Assembly (NCBI RefSeq): GCF_021130785.1
Contig: NC_060213.1
Span: 100,573,501-100,637,500, forward strand
Reading direction: 5' to 3'
Length of the DNA stretch: 64,000 bases
Source of the DNA: Homalodisca vitripennis
Taxonomy: Eukaryota > Arthropoda > Insecta > Hemiptera > Cicadellidae
The notes beneath the pieces are model-generated. The model was given only the letters and a program-made list of their open reading frames with translations, had not been told where the DNA came from and did no database searches. The translations under genes and the position numbers were made by a program. Positions 36,653 through 47,744 of the stretch are shown one piece after another; within the stretch, counting starts at the first letter, position 1; the number at the start of each line of letters is the position of its first letter.

Positions 36653-36850
36653 GCCAAGTCCCATTGTGACATGAACCATCATGGAACTCGTTTTTATATA
36701 GGACATTAAGCTTAATTCACAATTTAAAGTCTATGGGTTATTTTGTTCTCGATATGTCCTATGGACAGATAAACGAACGGGCAGAAAAACAGAAATGTAA
36801 TTTTTAGTCACTTCAGTGATAGGCTTCGCTAACCCTCAGCCAATTAGTGA
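36653..36850 (+). repeat. Satellite-like monomer, about 176 bp
   Basis: It begins CTAACGCTCAGCCAA and the start motif returns at 36829 as CTAACCCTCAGCCAA. Between them are 'gacatgaaccatcatgga', 'gtctatgggttattttgtt', 'ctcgatatgtcctatgga', a degenerate GACA run and 'cttcagtgataggcttcg'. It has the same architecture as 899-1098. Confidence 0.75.
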
Positions 36851-36854
36851 CAAC

Positions 36855-39800
36855 ACACTCCTATTATCGATGAATGTGTTTTAGCATGTTATTCTCGATG
36901 AACATTGTTACTCTCTCCAGTTAAATAATATACACATTGTTAGGCACATTGTTGTCCCCTTACAAAATCCAAGACAAACGGAATTGACTACTGATTATTC
37001 AGTTTATACAGTTTTTCTCTAGCTTTAACTTATCTAATTACAGAAGAAAACAAATGTTTTAGATCACTATTTATCAAAATCTATTATATAAAAAAACATC
37101 CACTCACTAAAGGTCCATACGTATTGAAATCTCTATCGAATTATATTACTAATAAATTAACAGAAATAAATAACTTGAATCCATTCGGTAAATGCGAGTG
37201 GATCTAGTACTATTAAAATAGTCGCGAAATTAAAACGCCAGTCGTAGTTGCGTCTGGATGATTCACTTATCTGACTCAAGCATCAGCTGTTCACTTACAA
37301 TCAGATCGACTTATAAACTGGACGTGTCAGATTAGAATCTAGTGTTTGCTATTGTAACCAATCTGCTGTTATAGAACAACAAATCATCCGCTTTTATCTA
37401 TAACAAATTGTTTCTTTTGTTCTTTTGCCTCTTTTACGTCTGCGTTTTGCTGGAGCTCTTTAAATTTGTATCATGAAAATCCATTCTCAGTATGCTCTTG
37501 AGTCATTTCAGTATTTCACAAAATTGCGTAATTTACTGCTTATGTTCCGAAAAAAATGGATAATTTTGGTTAACGTATAAAACCTTAACGAAATATAGTA
37601 CATCATGCACGGTCTTGCAAAGTATGTTAATATTTAGTGTATGAAGGATCCTATAATATTTAACAAAAACTATAGACCAATTATTTGGTACTAGTAACAT
37701 TTTTGAAGGTTTTCTGCTATCTAAACTAGATCTGATAAGATTTTAAACATCTCCAAGAATAACTTTCCAACAAAGCATTATCCTCTGTTACTATTGCGCC
37801 ACATTGGACATTTACAAACCCCCTTAAGTCCTTAAGTGTATATTGAACAGTTCAATTAACTTTTTATTTTAAAAAAAACCTAAGTAAATGAGGTAAACAC
37901 ACACATTGAACACAACATTGACACTAATCTTTCGACCTGTTAGTTTGCTATTTACAAGCAAGTATCATTTTAGCAAAATAAATAAATTCACATCATATTA
38001 TAATTATTTTTTCAGTGCTTAGTGTACTATATATTTTTGCCACAAAACTTGTTGAATGTATTCGCCTCAATTACTACTAAAAGTATTTAGATTTTAAGTA
38101 TTTTATACCTTACTTTTTATTGACTTTTTTTAGTGAATTAAAAATTGGATTTATTTCGTTTTATAACCTGAATGGTTAAGTAGAGTACATTATTTTATTT
38201 GCATGAAAATCATTTTTTTTATTTAATAAACTAATTATTAAATACGTGTATGTAAATCATAACTTAAGTGCGAATCGAATAAAGAATAAATGCCAAGCCA
38301 AAAAACTTACATAATAAACTCTCACGGGGATCGTGGACTATAAATAATTGCAGCTACTTCCATCGACACTAACGATCTCAGGCGGCGAATACTTGAATTA
38401 CGATCGACGGTGTTTATTACTTCGATACAATCGGCATCCACAGGCCATTGTCTGATTCACTTAGAGGTTGGTACGACTGGCCTGTGGACTAATGCGACGG
38501 CACGTCCTCACGCCTACCAATGTGTTCTGATAACTGATAGTGTTATGGTAATGGCTGGAGTTATTTATGGATTTATTGAACAGTGTTGAGTCAGGAATTG
38601 CTTCACAGGTGTAATGATCGTGTGTCTGAAGACCTATTTACAACCTCTTTCAAAAACTCTAATCAAGATAAATTAAATAATGTTAATAAGTCGTAGTTGT
38701 TCACGCATTTTTAAACTGCTAAATTATAATACATAGCTTTCTTTTAAAATTCTCGATTGTAAGTCCAGAAGGAGAGCACCTAGCGTGTTTCAGATTTGGA
38801 ATATGTATTGAAGCAAGAATTAATAACAACCTGGTTTCCCTCGTTAAATGATATCTTTTATACCAACGTGATATCATTTATATGGAGTACCAAATTGTAC
38901 CAAGCTTGAACCTTTTTCTGCATTCATTTCGCCAGTTCTTAATATTCTTAATGAATCAATATCTCAAGAACTGTTCTATATCCAAAAATACTTGACTATC
39001 AAAAATACCTCAGAAATATTATTCTCGTTTCATTCTGTGTATTATTCAGTAAAGAAACGTGAAAGATCTCCAAGCTATCTCCAGATGTTATATTAATGGA
39101 ATTTGGATTTGGCTATTATTTTATCATCCTACTAGAATTCCGTTGCATAAAGGGTAAAAATTTAGGACTCAAGATCTTCATTAAGTATTGGGTCTTCAAT
39201 TGATAATAATTATTTAAAAAGTTTCTTCGATTTTGAATCTTATTTTTTAAATTGTTACAACTTCACAAGAACGAGCTTTATAACTTAGTACTCGTAACTA
39301 ACTAATTCTACGCTTAATACTTCTGTACATCGGTAGTTGCAGTTAATACTATACAAATATAGTATACACCAAATGATGTAGTATTCTGAAATACCTTATT
39401 TAAAAAGTACTAAATCATTGATTGTTTGACATTTAACCCGTTGCACTCCGCATGTCCAGCCAAAGGTCAGCGGCAGTGTAGGATCCTGTACACTTTCCAT
39501 TCTCTCAGCAGTGTAAGTACTGTTCCCGGAAAGCATCAGCAAATACATGCAGACAACAATAGTCTGTTTTCACCCTCGGAAGTATCTCAATAGAATCTTT
39601 TACAGGGTTACAGCGTCGTTGTCTCCGCCGTCGTGGTTCTTCGTAGCCAATAAAATGTTTTTATCGTCCCCTTCCAAGGCTGTCGACCCAGAGCCTCGAA
39701 GGATAGAAAAACTAGCAGTCTGTATAAGGCAGTGCCCCTACATGCCATTCCTAAACGGCTATACCGTCGACTTAGCGCTGCAGGCCTACTTCTATGGCAG

Positions 39801-41575
39801 GGAGGTTCGTGAAGGTTCTACAAGCTTTCGATTTGGCTCAAAATAGTTGTAAGTCATCAAACTAGTCAATGTACTAAAACAGAAGCTGTACGTTGTGCAA
39901 GTATTTTTAACACTTGTTGAATTTAATCCACAGCGCCAACAAGTCGACACCTCCGAGACCATTAGCTCGGACACTGACAGTCGTCTAATTTGTCAATGTT
40001 TTCCAACCATCGATTTACCAAAGATTAGCAAAACCTTGTGTTACCAGCCCCACACTAAGTTGTAATCAACGCCTTCATGACCATTCTTGGGTAATTAAAA
40101 TTTAGGGCCGCCCACAGGAAAAGGCGATTTGGCGGTGGTAATGAATTTGTCTTGCGCGACCTAGGCGGGCAGTAAATCGATATCTCTCCAGGGGGCGCTG
40201 TCGGATCAGCTGATTTGTCACGGGATTTGTCGGGTGATGGGAGTCAGAGAAGGCGACTTGCTCTCACGTCCAACCTTATACTGGCCCACGTAGGACCAAA
40301 TTTGACAATCTTGAAGGGCAATCGACCATATTATAAAATATACGTAACACATTGGAAATGATGAATTATGTAACGTTCTCTACAGGCCAGCGATAGGTTT
40401 TAAGAACATTCTTATTAGTATCGTTTTAGAATTTATTAATGTTTTACAATCAATAACGGTATTTGTAAGTAGATTGTTTTTACATTCCCCATTCAAACTA
40501 TAATAATTACAATTTATTTATCTTCTTTAATTATGCAATAATAGATAGGCAAAAAGCTAGTTACAAGACAAGGCAAATCAAGAAGAGAAAGTGAAAAATA
40601 TATAACTAATAACAACGAATAAGTTCAACATACAAAGTAACATAAATTAATGAGATGAAAATAAAAACTTAAGACAGTCAAGCTTTCCAAAATCTAGTAG
40701 TAACAACAACTAGTAAACATAATCAAAGAATATGCTATAACAACTGCAATAAACATTAATAACAAACATAGCAACATTAAAATCTGCTGTTATAGTTACC
40801 GGTGAAATAAGCTTACAAATTATGGTTAAATTCTAAGATTTCAATTTTTATTCAGTTCCTTCAATTTTTATTATTATTTTATTATTTCGCTAAAAACTCT
40901 TAACAAGCTGATTTTTTCAGTGTGAGAATAAAGAACTTAACTACTTTAGGCTCAAAAATTTTAGATTGCGCTTTAAGTTCATAATCGAACAAATACAATT
41001 TTTTAAATTGTAATAGGAAAAAGAGTATGTATCTAGCTATTCTCATCCGAAGGTTAGAATTGCAACATAACAAGAACGGCAGCTAAAATATTTCATTCGT
41101 GGAAAGATTACAATAAGGTCCTGATATCACCATGATGAATACTTACTATCACCAACGCAATCCTGAGCTAACCCAAACTGTACAATGCAACTGTCTGTTT
41201 AAAATTACGAATTTTATTAAGCATTTGAATTATATAATTGTTAAATTAAGAGGTTCATTACCAGTCATGTTAGTATTTGCATTAGAAGTATACGATATCT
41301 ACGATGACCTATCAGTGATTTACAAAATGTTAACCACTACGGGTACGCTTTCTATTATGTGTGGATCTGTATCGTCAATCGTTTATTTAATACAATTTTA
41401 AACAAATACAGTCTCCAGATAAAATTTATAGTGCAACAAATAATTACTCGTTAGTCTCAAGCTCGTTACATACTTCAAAGTACTGTGTAACTTTACAGTT
41501 CACGGGTACAACTCCTATACAGGTATGTCCTTGTTAACTTTTCAACACCGTAGGATTGGTTTGTTTCGTATTTTA
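36855..41575. other. Intergenic or intronic stretch, no supported gene
   Basis: About 4.7 kb without an assigned element. Open frames at 39547-39846 (+, 99 codons, moderate GC) and 41132-41401 (+) show no recognised domain or splice context. GC-richer patches at 38.33-38.52 and 40.08-40.32 kb could be regulatory, but nothing specific can be said. An imperfect hairpin built on 'aaatgatatc' lies near 38846-38880. Confidence 0.5.
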
Positions 41576-41577
41576 TA

Positions 41578-41765
41578 AAAAGGAGATGCCGATCTCCTTT
41601 ATTATCCTTATTCTACCCGCCCCCATAGCCTACTAGGCTCTGTGCCGATCTTATCAAACAGTATAAGCAAAAGTTTCGATACAGTACAAGGTCGATGGTA
41701 CTGATAAAAAGTGCTTCGGTCACCGACAGGATTTGAACCTGCGCTACATCTAACCTGTGTATTAG
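41578..41765 (-). mobile_element. tRNA-Leu-derived SINE, copy B, 5'-truncated
   Basis: On the minus strand it carries the B-box relic, then the shared body with 'tttttatcagtaccatcga' and 'ccttgtactgtatcga', and ends with a short 'ggagatcggcatctcc' hairpin. The tRNA-like head upstream of the B box is degenerate or missing. The body matches copies A and C closely enough to define the family. Confidence 0.8.
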
Positions 41766-41769
41766 TTAC

Positions 41770-42960
41770 ACAAGAGATAACTCATTCAATGCTAAACATT
41801 GAGCATAGAAATGAGAACGCTTGTACTGCTGTCTGTGGAGTAAGAAGCTCAAGTAGCTGAGGTGTTAAGTACGTGCGCAGCCCTAGTATAGAACCTTGGA
41901 ATTGTCTGGAATAATCCTCCAGAATTTAGCACTCTTCCGTACAAAGGATAATGTATATTAAATCTCCTGTGTAACAAATAGCTCTAACACAGTGACTCTA
42001 CATATATTATGATTTGACAAGTATAAAACTCGCTAGATCGCTGAGTATAGGCCAACATTGTTTATTCGAAGAAATAACAGACCGCAATAAATGCCGCACG
42101 AAGTGTGCCTAATTCCCCACATCACGCTCATCAGAAGTCCGCGCTGATATGGACTATTATCCTCACCGCGTCTACAGGTTCCCAGAACCATCAATCGAAC
42201 CATCTGTTAGTTGATCTATTCCATAGTTATTGCCCGACAAAAAGCCTCAACTACGGCGGAATATACGGACAATTACCGCCTCCTGGGAAGCGTGGACTGC
42301 CCGCGACCGCATTGTTGGTGGGATTGACTTGTCAACCACCAGAAGAGCGAACAGCTTATAAATAACTGTCTCACTCTGGACGTGCCGTGGGAACGGTGAG
42401 GCCCGCACTTCTACTGCCGGTAACAGCTTTGTCGCGTAAATCTCCGACTCAATAAAGTAGACCTTTTATTGCTTAATTAATTGCGAGGGAGCATTTGATG
42501 ACCTGGAATTCAGCTCGGCTTCTTACAGCTCGTAAAAACCCTGGAAAGGTCAGCTCACGTTGGAATATGCTTGTGCTGAGAGCTTAAACATTCTCTCAGA
42601 TTCCATTCCTTGGAGGTTAGCTATGCAAATCCTAATTTAGTGGCAATTTACGCAAATTGAATACGAGCCTCGCATACAGTGTTGCTATATCATCCTTATA
42701 AATTAATTGTCCTCAATCTTTAGTTATTTTCAAAATAATTTCACGCAGAAAATATTTATTATTGGTGTTACTGAACGGTTCTATAAATAACAAGCAGTAT
42801 GCCACACCATGGTGTGTTACAGGCTTCGTCGAGCTCTTTCATTAGACTACTGTGTTGCTGTGTTACATGATTTGTTACATTACTGCACACAGTATTTTTA
42901 CTAATATACTACGTTAGCGATTTTATCGTTAGTATCGTAGTCTTCCTTAAGACCAATGTG
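41770..42960. other. Intergenic or intronic stretch, nothing recognised
   Basis: Includes a GC-balanced segment (42.08-42.43 kb) with an 86-codon open frame lacking any signature. Confidence 0.5.
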
Positions 42961-42963
42961 AAG

Positions 42964-43200
42964 TGCTAACGCTCAGCCATACCTCAGAGTAACATTCTCC
43001 ATTACCTAACTCGATTTTGCTTAAATAGAGATGAAATGTTATGCAAAATTATAGGTATTATACCTATAATTCAAGTTTATAGGTTAGTTCGTTCTCGTTA
43101 CATCATACGCACAGACAGACAGACAAGCAGACAGAAATGATATTTTTCATCCTTCGCTTTCACTTAGCGTATTACATCGACATATCAGTGATAGAGTGAT
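42964..43200 (+). repeat. Satellite-like monomer, single diverged copy
   Basis: It starts 'gctaacgctcagccatacc'. It contains a palindrome, 'attataggtattataccta' plus 'taat', a 'taggttagttcgttctcg' block, the 'acagacagacagacaagcag' block and then 'acagaaatgat'. The order matches the units at 899, 36653 and 51738. Confidence 0.7.
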
Positions 43201-43204
43201 ATAA

Positions 43205-44490
43205 CAACTTTACCATCCCCTTTCTTTATCCACCTTCATTTCCACTTTCATCTGAACGGTTCTCACTGAATATATACTAGGTTTTCTTACTACAGAACTC
43301 CATAACCAATGACAAACCAAATTTAGACGTCCTTATAATAATACTAACTTTCCAGATCAGTGTGTGGACTGTAAGCAGTTGTTTCAGTGTGTTTCATCTG
43401 TCTCTTGGACACTACGGTCCTATAACAACAGCAGTATGTTAGAAATGATTACTGACTCCACATGTAGGCCTAAACAACGGACATATATGAGTTCACAATT
43501 TCGACCAGTGTTTAGTTTAAATGTGTTCTTTACAAAGTACGTTATAATATTACGTTTGATATACTAAGCATTTAAGAACCGTTCTTGTAATTCAAAATTA
43601 GTAGCCCGCCACACATTAAAGTCTATATTTTGAACTCATTAATAAATGTTAAGTTTTAAACTTAATTATTGATTTTAATATAAATAGTGAAAATGTCATC
43701 TAAGCCTTAACGGTTGCTAGAAATTATGAAGTATAGCGCACGCAACCTTCCTACAGAGAGGATTTGATTAACCTAGTTAGAATTTGACTCTTGCAGACCT
43801 GATTTTTAGATATATTTTTACTCCTGCATTATGGAATCCCGAACGAGGTCCAGGTTAAGGACCTAAAGAACCGCTAGAGGTGATAAAGCTGAAGCGGTGA
43901 CCAGACCTGAAGTATCCGTAGTAAAAGTTCTCATCCACATCCCACATAAAACATTCCCGCTTTTTAACTTCCGGCTTCATGAGTAAAAGCCATTCAGTTA
44001 ACACGTAAACAGCTTTATAAGTTTTTGTTACACTTTACAGTGTTATGTGTGAGAAATTACAGAAAGAAACTCCGGCATAAATGTACATATCAACGATTGT
44101 CTTGACCAATGTATCCTTGTAGAAAGATATGTTGATAAAGACTATTCAGCACGAATTTGTGAAGGAATGGCTAGTGTAGAGAACGTGATAATGAATATCA
44201 CGTTCAAATTCTCAACTTAGGAAATTGTATTTTCTTTCTGCACAACTTCCGCATGTAATTGTGGCAAATTGGAATTACTTTGAGGATAAAACTTTAAAGC
44301 TGTCAGTGTTTTTTATTGCTCTTGGCGCAATAATAAATGATAATAATACTGCAGATTTACTTTTGAGCATTTTGTATAAAAAGTGTTTCTTAAGGTTCTA
44401 TATTTTACTTCTGTACACAAATACACTGTGTAACTTTGGCCAATTAGACTTTTTAAATCCTCAACTTCCTACCATACCTATTATTAGGTT
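43205..44490. other. Intergenic or intronic stretch, nothing recognised
   Basis: Short hydrophobic open frames (44225-44521) reflect AT-rich composition. A small hairpin, 'gaacgtgata' paired with 'atatcacgttc', lies near 44180-44206. Confidence 0.6.
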
Positions 44491-44494
44491 ATGG

Positions 44495-45066
44495 AATTCT
44501 TTGTTTGAAGTTTATTTTTGACAATGGAAGGATTGTGAAGGAAACAGGATTTTTCCGGACCTTTGCCATCGTTCAGTGAAACAAAAATCAGTAACACTAT
44601 GTTTGGAGATCTGCAATCTCATCTCGTCTTCAGGTAAATAACTAACCTAACACATAATTACAAACTACGCTAAAATAAACAAATCATATCAGAGCGTTGT
44701 GACATGCCAAAGTCAGGAATCACAACCACCATGTTGTGTCAACTTCACTAACTCTAAAACATGCACTTAATAAAAAAATAAACACAACACTAATTATTAA
44801 AACTGAACTACAGAATACAGGTTACAATACGTCTGCATTCGTCGATCAACCACCTACGACTGACCAATATAGCTATTGATGGTTGTGATTGCTGACTTAA
44901 GCGTGTCACAACGCTCTGATATGATTTGTTTATTTTAGCCTAGTTTGTAATTATGTGTTAGGTTAGTTATTTACCTGAAGTCGAGATCAGATTGCAGATC
45001 TCCAAACATAGTGTTACTGATTTTTTGTTTCACTGAACGTTGGCAAATGTCCGGGAAAAATCCTGT
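44495..45066. mobile_element. Foldback (long terminal inverted repeat) transposon
   Basis: Left arm 44544-44730 and right arm 44878-45066 are imperfect reverse complements, about 187 bp each. They start and end with 'acaggatttttcc' and its inverse. The arms carry 'tttgccatcgttcagtgaa', 'aaatcagtaacact' and 'ggtaaataactaacctaaca'. The 147-bp centre holds a decayed version of the hairpin seen in the 32 kb copy. The leader 44495-44543 is also shared with the 32 kb copy, so the mobile unit is larger than the arms. No coding capacity is present. Confidence 0.85.
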
Positions 45067-45069
45067 TAT

Positions 45070-45490
45070 TGACTCATAAGAATTTTAAATAATAATATTT
45101 CCACTAATTGCATTAAATAAAAGAAGTTCATTAATTAAATCTTTCCTTCCAGGAAGTTTAATTTTTAGAAGAAATTATTTACAAATTATTGTTTGAAAGT
45201 TGACATGGTATTTGTGGACACTTATGTATTTCAACCAAAATCTCAGTGAATATGTATTTTTCACAACATTTAAAAATGTTTCATACTACTTTGGGTTGAT
45301 TGGAGATATGCACAACAGATAGTTTACTAATAAGATTTGCACAATGCAAAGCTGAAACTAAAATCAAGGTTACTTATTTAAGAAAGCTGAGTTACTTCAA
45401 TTTCATGTACAAGAATTCTAAACAAACGATAGTTCTTTTAATATTCAATAGTTCCCCTCAAGAAAACAGCATTGATTTCCATTCCCTTTT
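45070..45490. other. Intergenic or intronic stretch, nothing recognised
   Basis: AT-rich sequence between two transposable-element relics. Confidence 0.6.
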
Positions 45491-45494
45491 TTGT

Positions 45495-45605
45495 TTTTTT
45501 TGATTGTTTTGTTTTTTGTTCTCTTAGGACAAGAAGCTTATAAATTTAACTTAGTCATGTAAGAACCTTTGCGCTGCTTCTGGAGTGACAGGATATTCCC
45601 TTGCA
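45495..45605 (-). mobile_element. LINE 3' end, minus strand, 5'-truncated
   Basis: On the minus strand it reads EYPVTPEAAQRFL-H-D then a TAA stop, a 3' untranslated tail including 'agcttcttgtcctaaga' and an A-rich end. It matches the copy at 11824-12280 through coding end, stop and tail, and breaks off upstream at about 45600. A short 5'-truncated insertion is the usual product of target-primed reverse transcription. Confidence 0.7.
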
Positions 45606-45659
45606 ATGATAACTAATATAAAGGTTTAAGAGACATTTAAACTGTCCTATCAGTCAAAT

Positions 45660-46090
45660 TCCTAACTAAAACAAGCGCATGGACTCATTCAACCACTGTG
45701 GAGTCGCCATGTTCGGTAGCGGAGGCAGCGTAGTGTAAACAGAAGATATGCTCCAGACCCCCTCAGTGTGGGAACCGAACTCGGCGCCAATAATTCCCGG
45801 ATAGTGTATGAATCCATTACCGGACCGGGAAGAGTTATGTCCTCCGCGATTGCCTACAGAGTACGGCTCTTGTCTAGCGGCGGCTCTGCTCCTGCGGTCG
45901 CGGGTGTAAATCTGCCTGGGACTGGTTTATACGGCAGCCTCGGAGCTTATGGGTCAATTGGACGAGTGGTTGTTGGACAATATGGGAGCTGGAACTGGAA
46001 GTTGTGCTCAGTAGCCGTACTAGTTATTGTGCTCTTGTACTACAAAGTGGTTGGCAAGCACAATGTCTTGCAGATACGGCTTCCTTGACC
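45660..46090 (+). other. GC-rich segment with an unassigned 107-codon open frame
   Basis: The segment is clearly richer in G, C and CpG than its flanks. A plus-strand frame at about 45768-46088 is Gly/Val/Ser-rich with a hydrophobic stretch near its C-terminus (residues 82-95). It opens with TTG/GTG-type codons rather than a clear ATG context and has no recognised domain. It could be an exon, an untranslated region or an old insert. I do not call it a gene. Confidence 0.25.
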
Positions 46091-46094
46091 TCTA

Positions 46095-46865
46095 CTAGTT
46101 GGATTGTGTTGTTTTTATTTCACTAAGCAGTTACAGTGAATCTATCAAAGTATTGGAGGCGTATTCAGGAAGTTTAGATATGACCATTTCCTACAAACTT
46201 AGGCCCGTTAATTGTTTATTCTTGAGTTTTTGTCATAATTTGTAAAATATTCTAAAACTCATATTAGTCCTAGAACTTTCAAGAACCACGCAGGTTTTTG
46301 AACTTTAAAACATCTCACACAGTCAAACCTATTTGAAATTATAGTGCCATAAACAAATAAACGCGATACGTTCTGTAAAATTTTATACTTATTAACAATA
46401 TTTCAGGGTTTAGTAAATTTTCAAACCAGTTACCCAAAAGGTTTCGGAACAATGCCATGCTATTTCTGATTGGAGTCTTTGCCGTCGTTATTTCGCAAAC
46501 TGCCAGTTAAGCTGGAGCTAAACCGTTTCCTAGTCGATTCACCAGTTGGTGAATACTTTTTTTTACTGCACATGGCTGAATCATCATGTCAGATTATTAT
46601 CAGATGAAACATTTCAACATTTGAAAATCCAAACCAATATTCATTACAAAAATAAACTGACAACTAAAATCGGTTCACGACGGTTAAAAACATTATTTAC
46701 AGTTACGTATGTAGGATTTGATTTTTGGGAAAGGGGTATATGGTTGAAGAGCAAACTACTCCGGAGGCATGGAATAAATTTAAATAAATCTAAATTTAAA
46801 TAATTTAGACAGCCTTCATTCAACATTAAACTGTAACCTGTTCCAAATAAGTTCGATTGCTGTCA
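46095..46865. other. Intergenic or intronic stretch, nothing recognised
   Basis: AT-rich DNA with an 85-codon open frame (46546-46803) that shows no signature. Confidence 0.55.
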
Positions 46866-46878
46866 TGCATATTATTTT

Positions 46879-46937
46879 TTTTAGGGCTTGGGGGGAGTGA
46901 CTCCTACCATCTTATACGCCCCATATTTACGCCACTG
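46879..46937. mobile_element. hAT-like element end (CAGTGGCGTA family)
   Basis: The right edge reads TTACGCCACTG, the exact inverse of the CAGTGGCGTA start seen at 58817. It is preceded by a 'ggcttggggggag' stretch as in the other copies. The flanks ATTATTTT (46871) and ATTATTTA (46938) could be an 8-bp duplication around a heavily deleted copy. They are AT-rich, so this is weak. Confidence 0.5.
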
Positions 46938-46939
46938 AT

Positions 46940-47740
46940 TATTTACACGAGTAATTGCTTAAAATATTTCTGCTTCGCTGTAGAGAGCCTCTTTAGTCAA
47001 CAGATGTTGAACTGAAACTTGTTGATTAAAGATGGTCCCCACAGCGAAATATTTAAAGTAAGATCTTTTTCACCACAGTGTTAAACGGACTGATTTTCGT
47101 TATGACGACGACCGCGTAAGCCTAAGAACAAAGAATATAAACTAACATCTCTTAAACGGATTTAAATGACAAATTTGAAAACTAAAGGTCACAGCAGGAC
47201 AAGGATGCCGTAGATAGCTGGGATCAGCTGATATGAAAGACGGAAGACCATTGTCTGGTGACCACGACCACGGCAGGAGACAGCTAGTGCAGCCTCGTTC
47301 CTATTGTCCAACTCCCACCTGCCGGTGTCGCCAGATATGCAGATGACACGCTAGGAATGCCATGGAAGTTACGATATCGTGACAGCGTTCTCGGTCCCTG
47401 TCAGATGCCATCTAGGTTTCCATACTAGGTGAGAACCATACAAGCGCGGTCACTACGCTTGTTCTCCTCTACGTTTTTGGATGACGGTGGTCATTTTTAT
47501 TCGAAGTGTAGACACTGGTTAAGGATTTCGTAAATCGAATATTTCTAAGAGCCAAAATATCTTCTATGACACATAGACCAACTCACTGTGGGTCTGTACT
47601 TTTGTTGAATTCCACAACATAAAAGTAGCCATGCCGGAATAAGCAGAAATTAAGGGTTGCTCCGTCCAAGACATGCAATGTTGATGCTAATAAACAGTTA
47701 CAACGTAGTTTAGAAGGACGCGACAGAACGTGACGAGAGT
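46940..47740. other. Intergenic stretch, no supported gene
   Basis: The GC-balanced part at 47.19-47.47 kb includes a frame with A-R-Y-A-D-D-T-L near 47327-47350. It resembles an RT catalytic box but has no other RT motif around it, so it is not called. Confidence 0.5.
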
Positions 47741-47744
47741 TATC

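Noticed and set aside
39547..39846. 99-codon open frame considered as a possible later kinase exon
   Set aside because: It contains no DFG, APE or other kinase motif and no matching splice phase to the exon ending at 28195.
45768..46088. Gly/Val-rich open frame of 107 codons
   Set aside because: No clear ATG context, no domain and no splice signals that fit. Kept only as an unassigned GC-rich segment.
47327..47352. A-R-Y-A-D-D-T-L, resembling an RT catalytic box
   Set aside because: No other RT motif lies in the same or neighbouring frames at the expected spacing, so a chance match is more likely.
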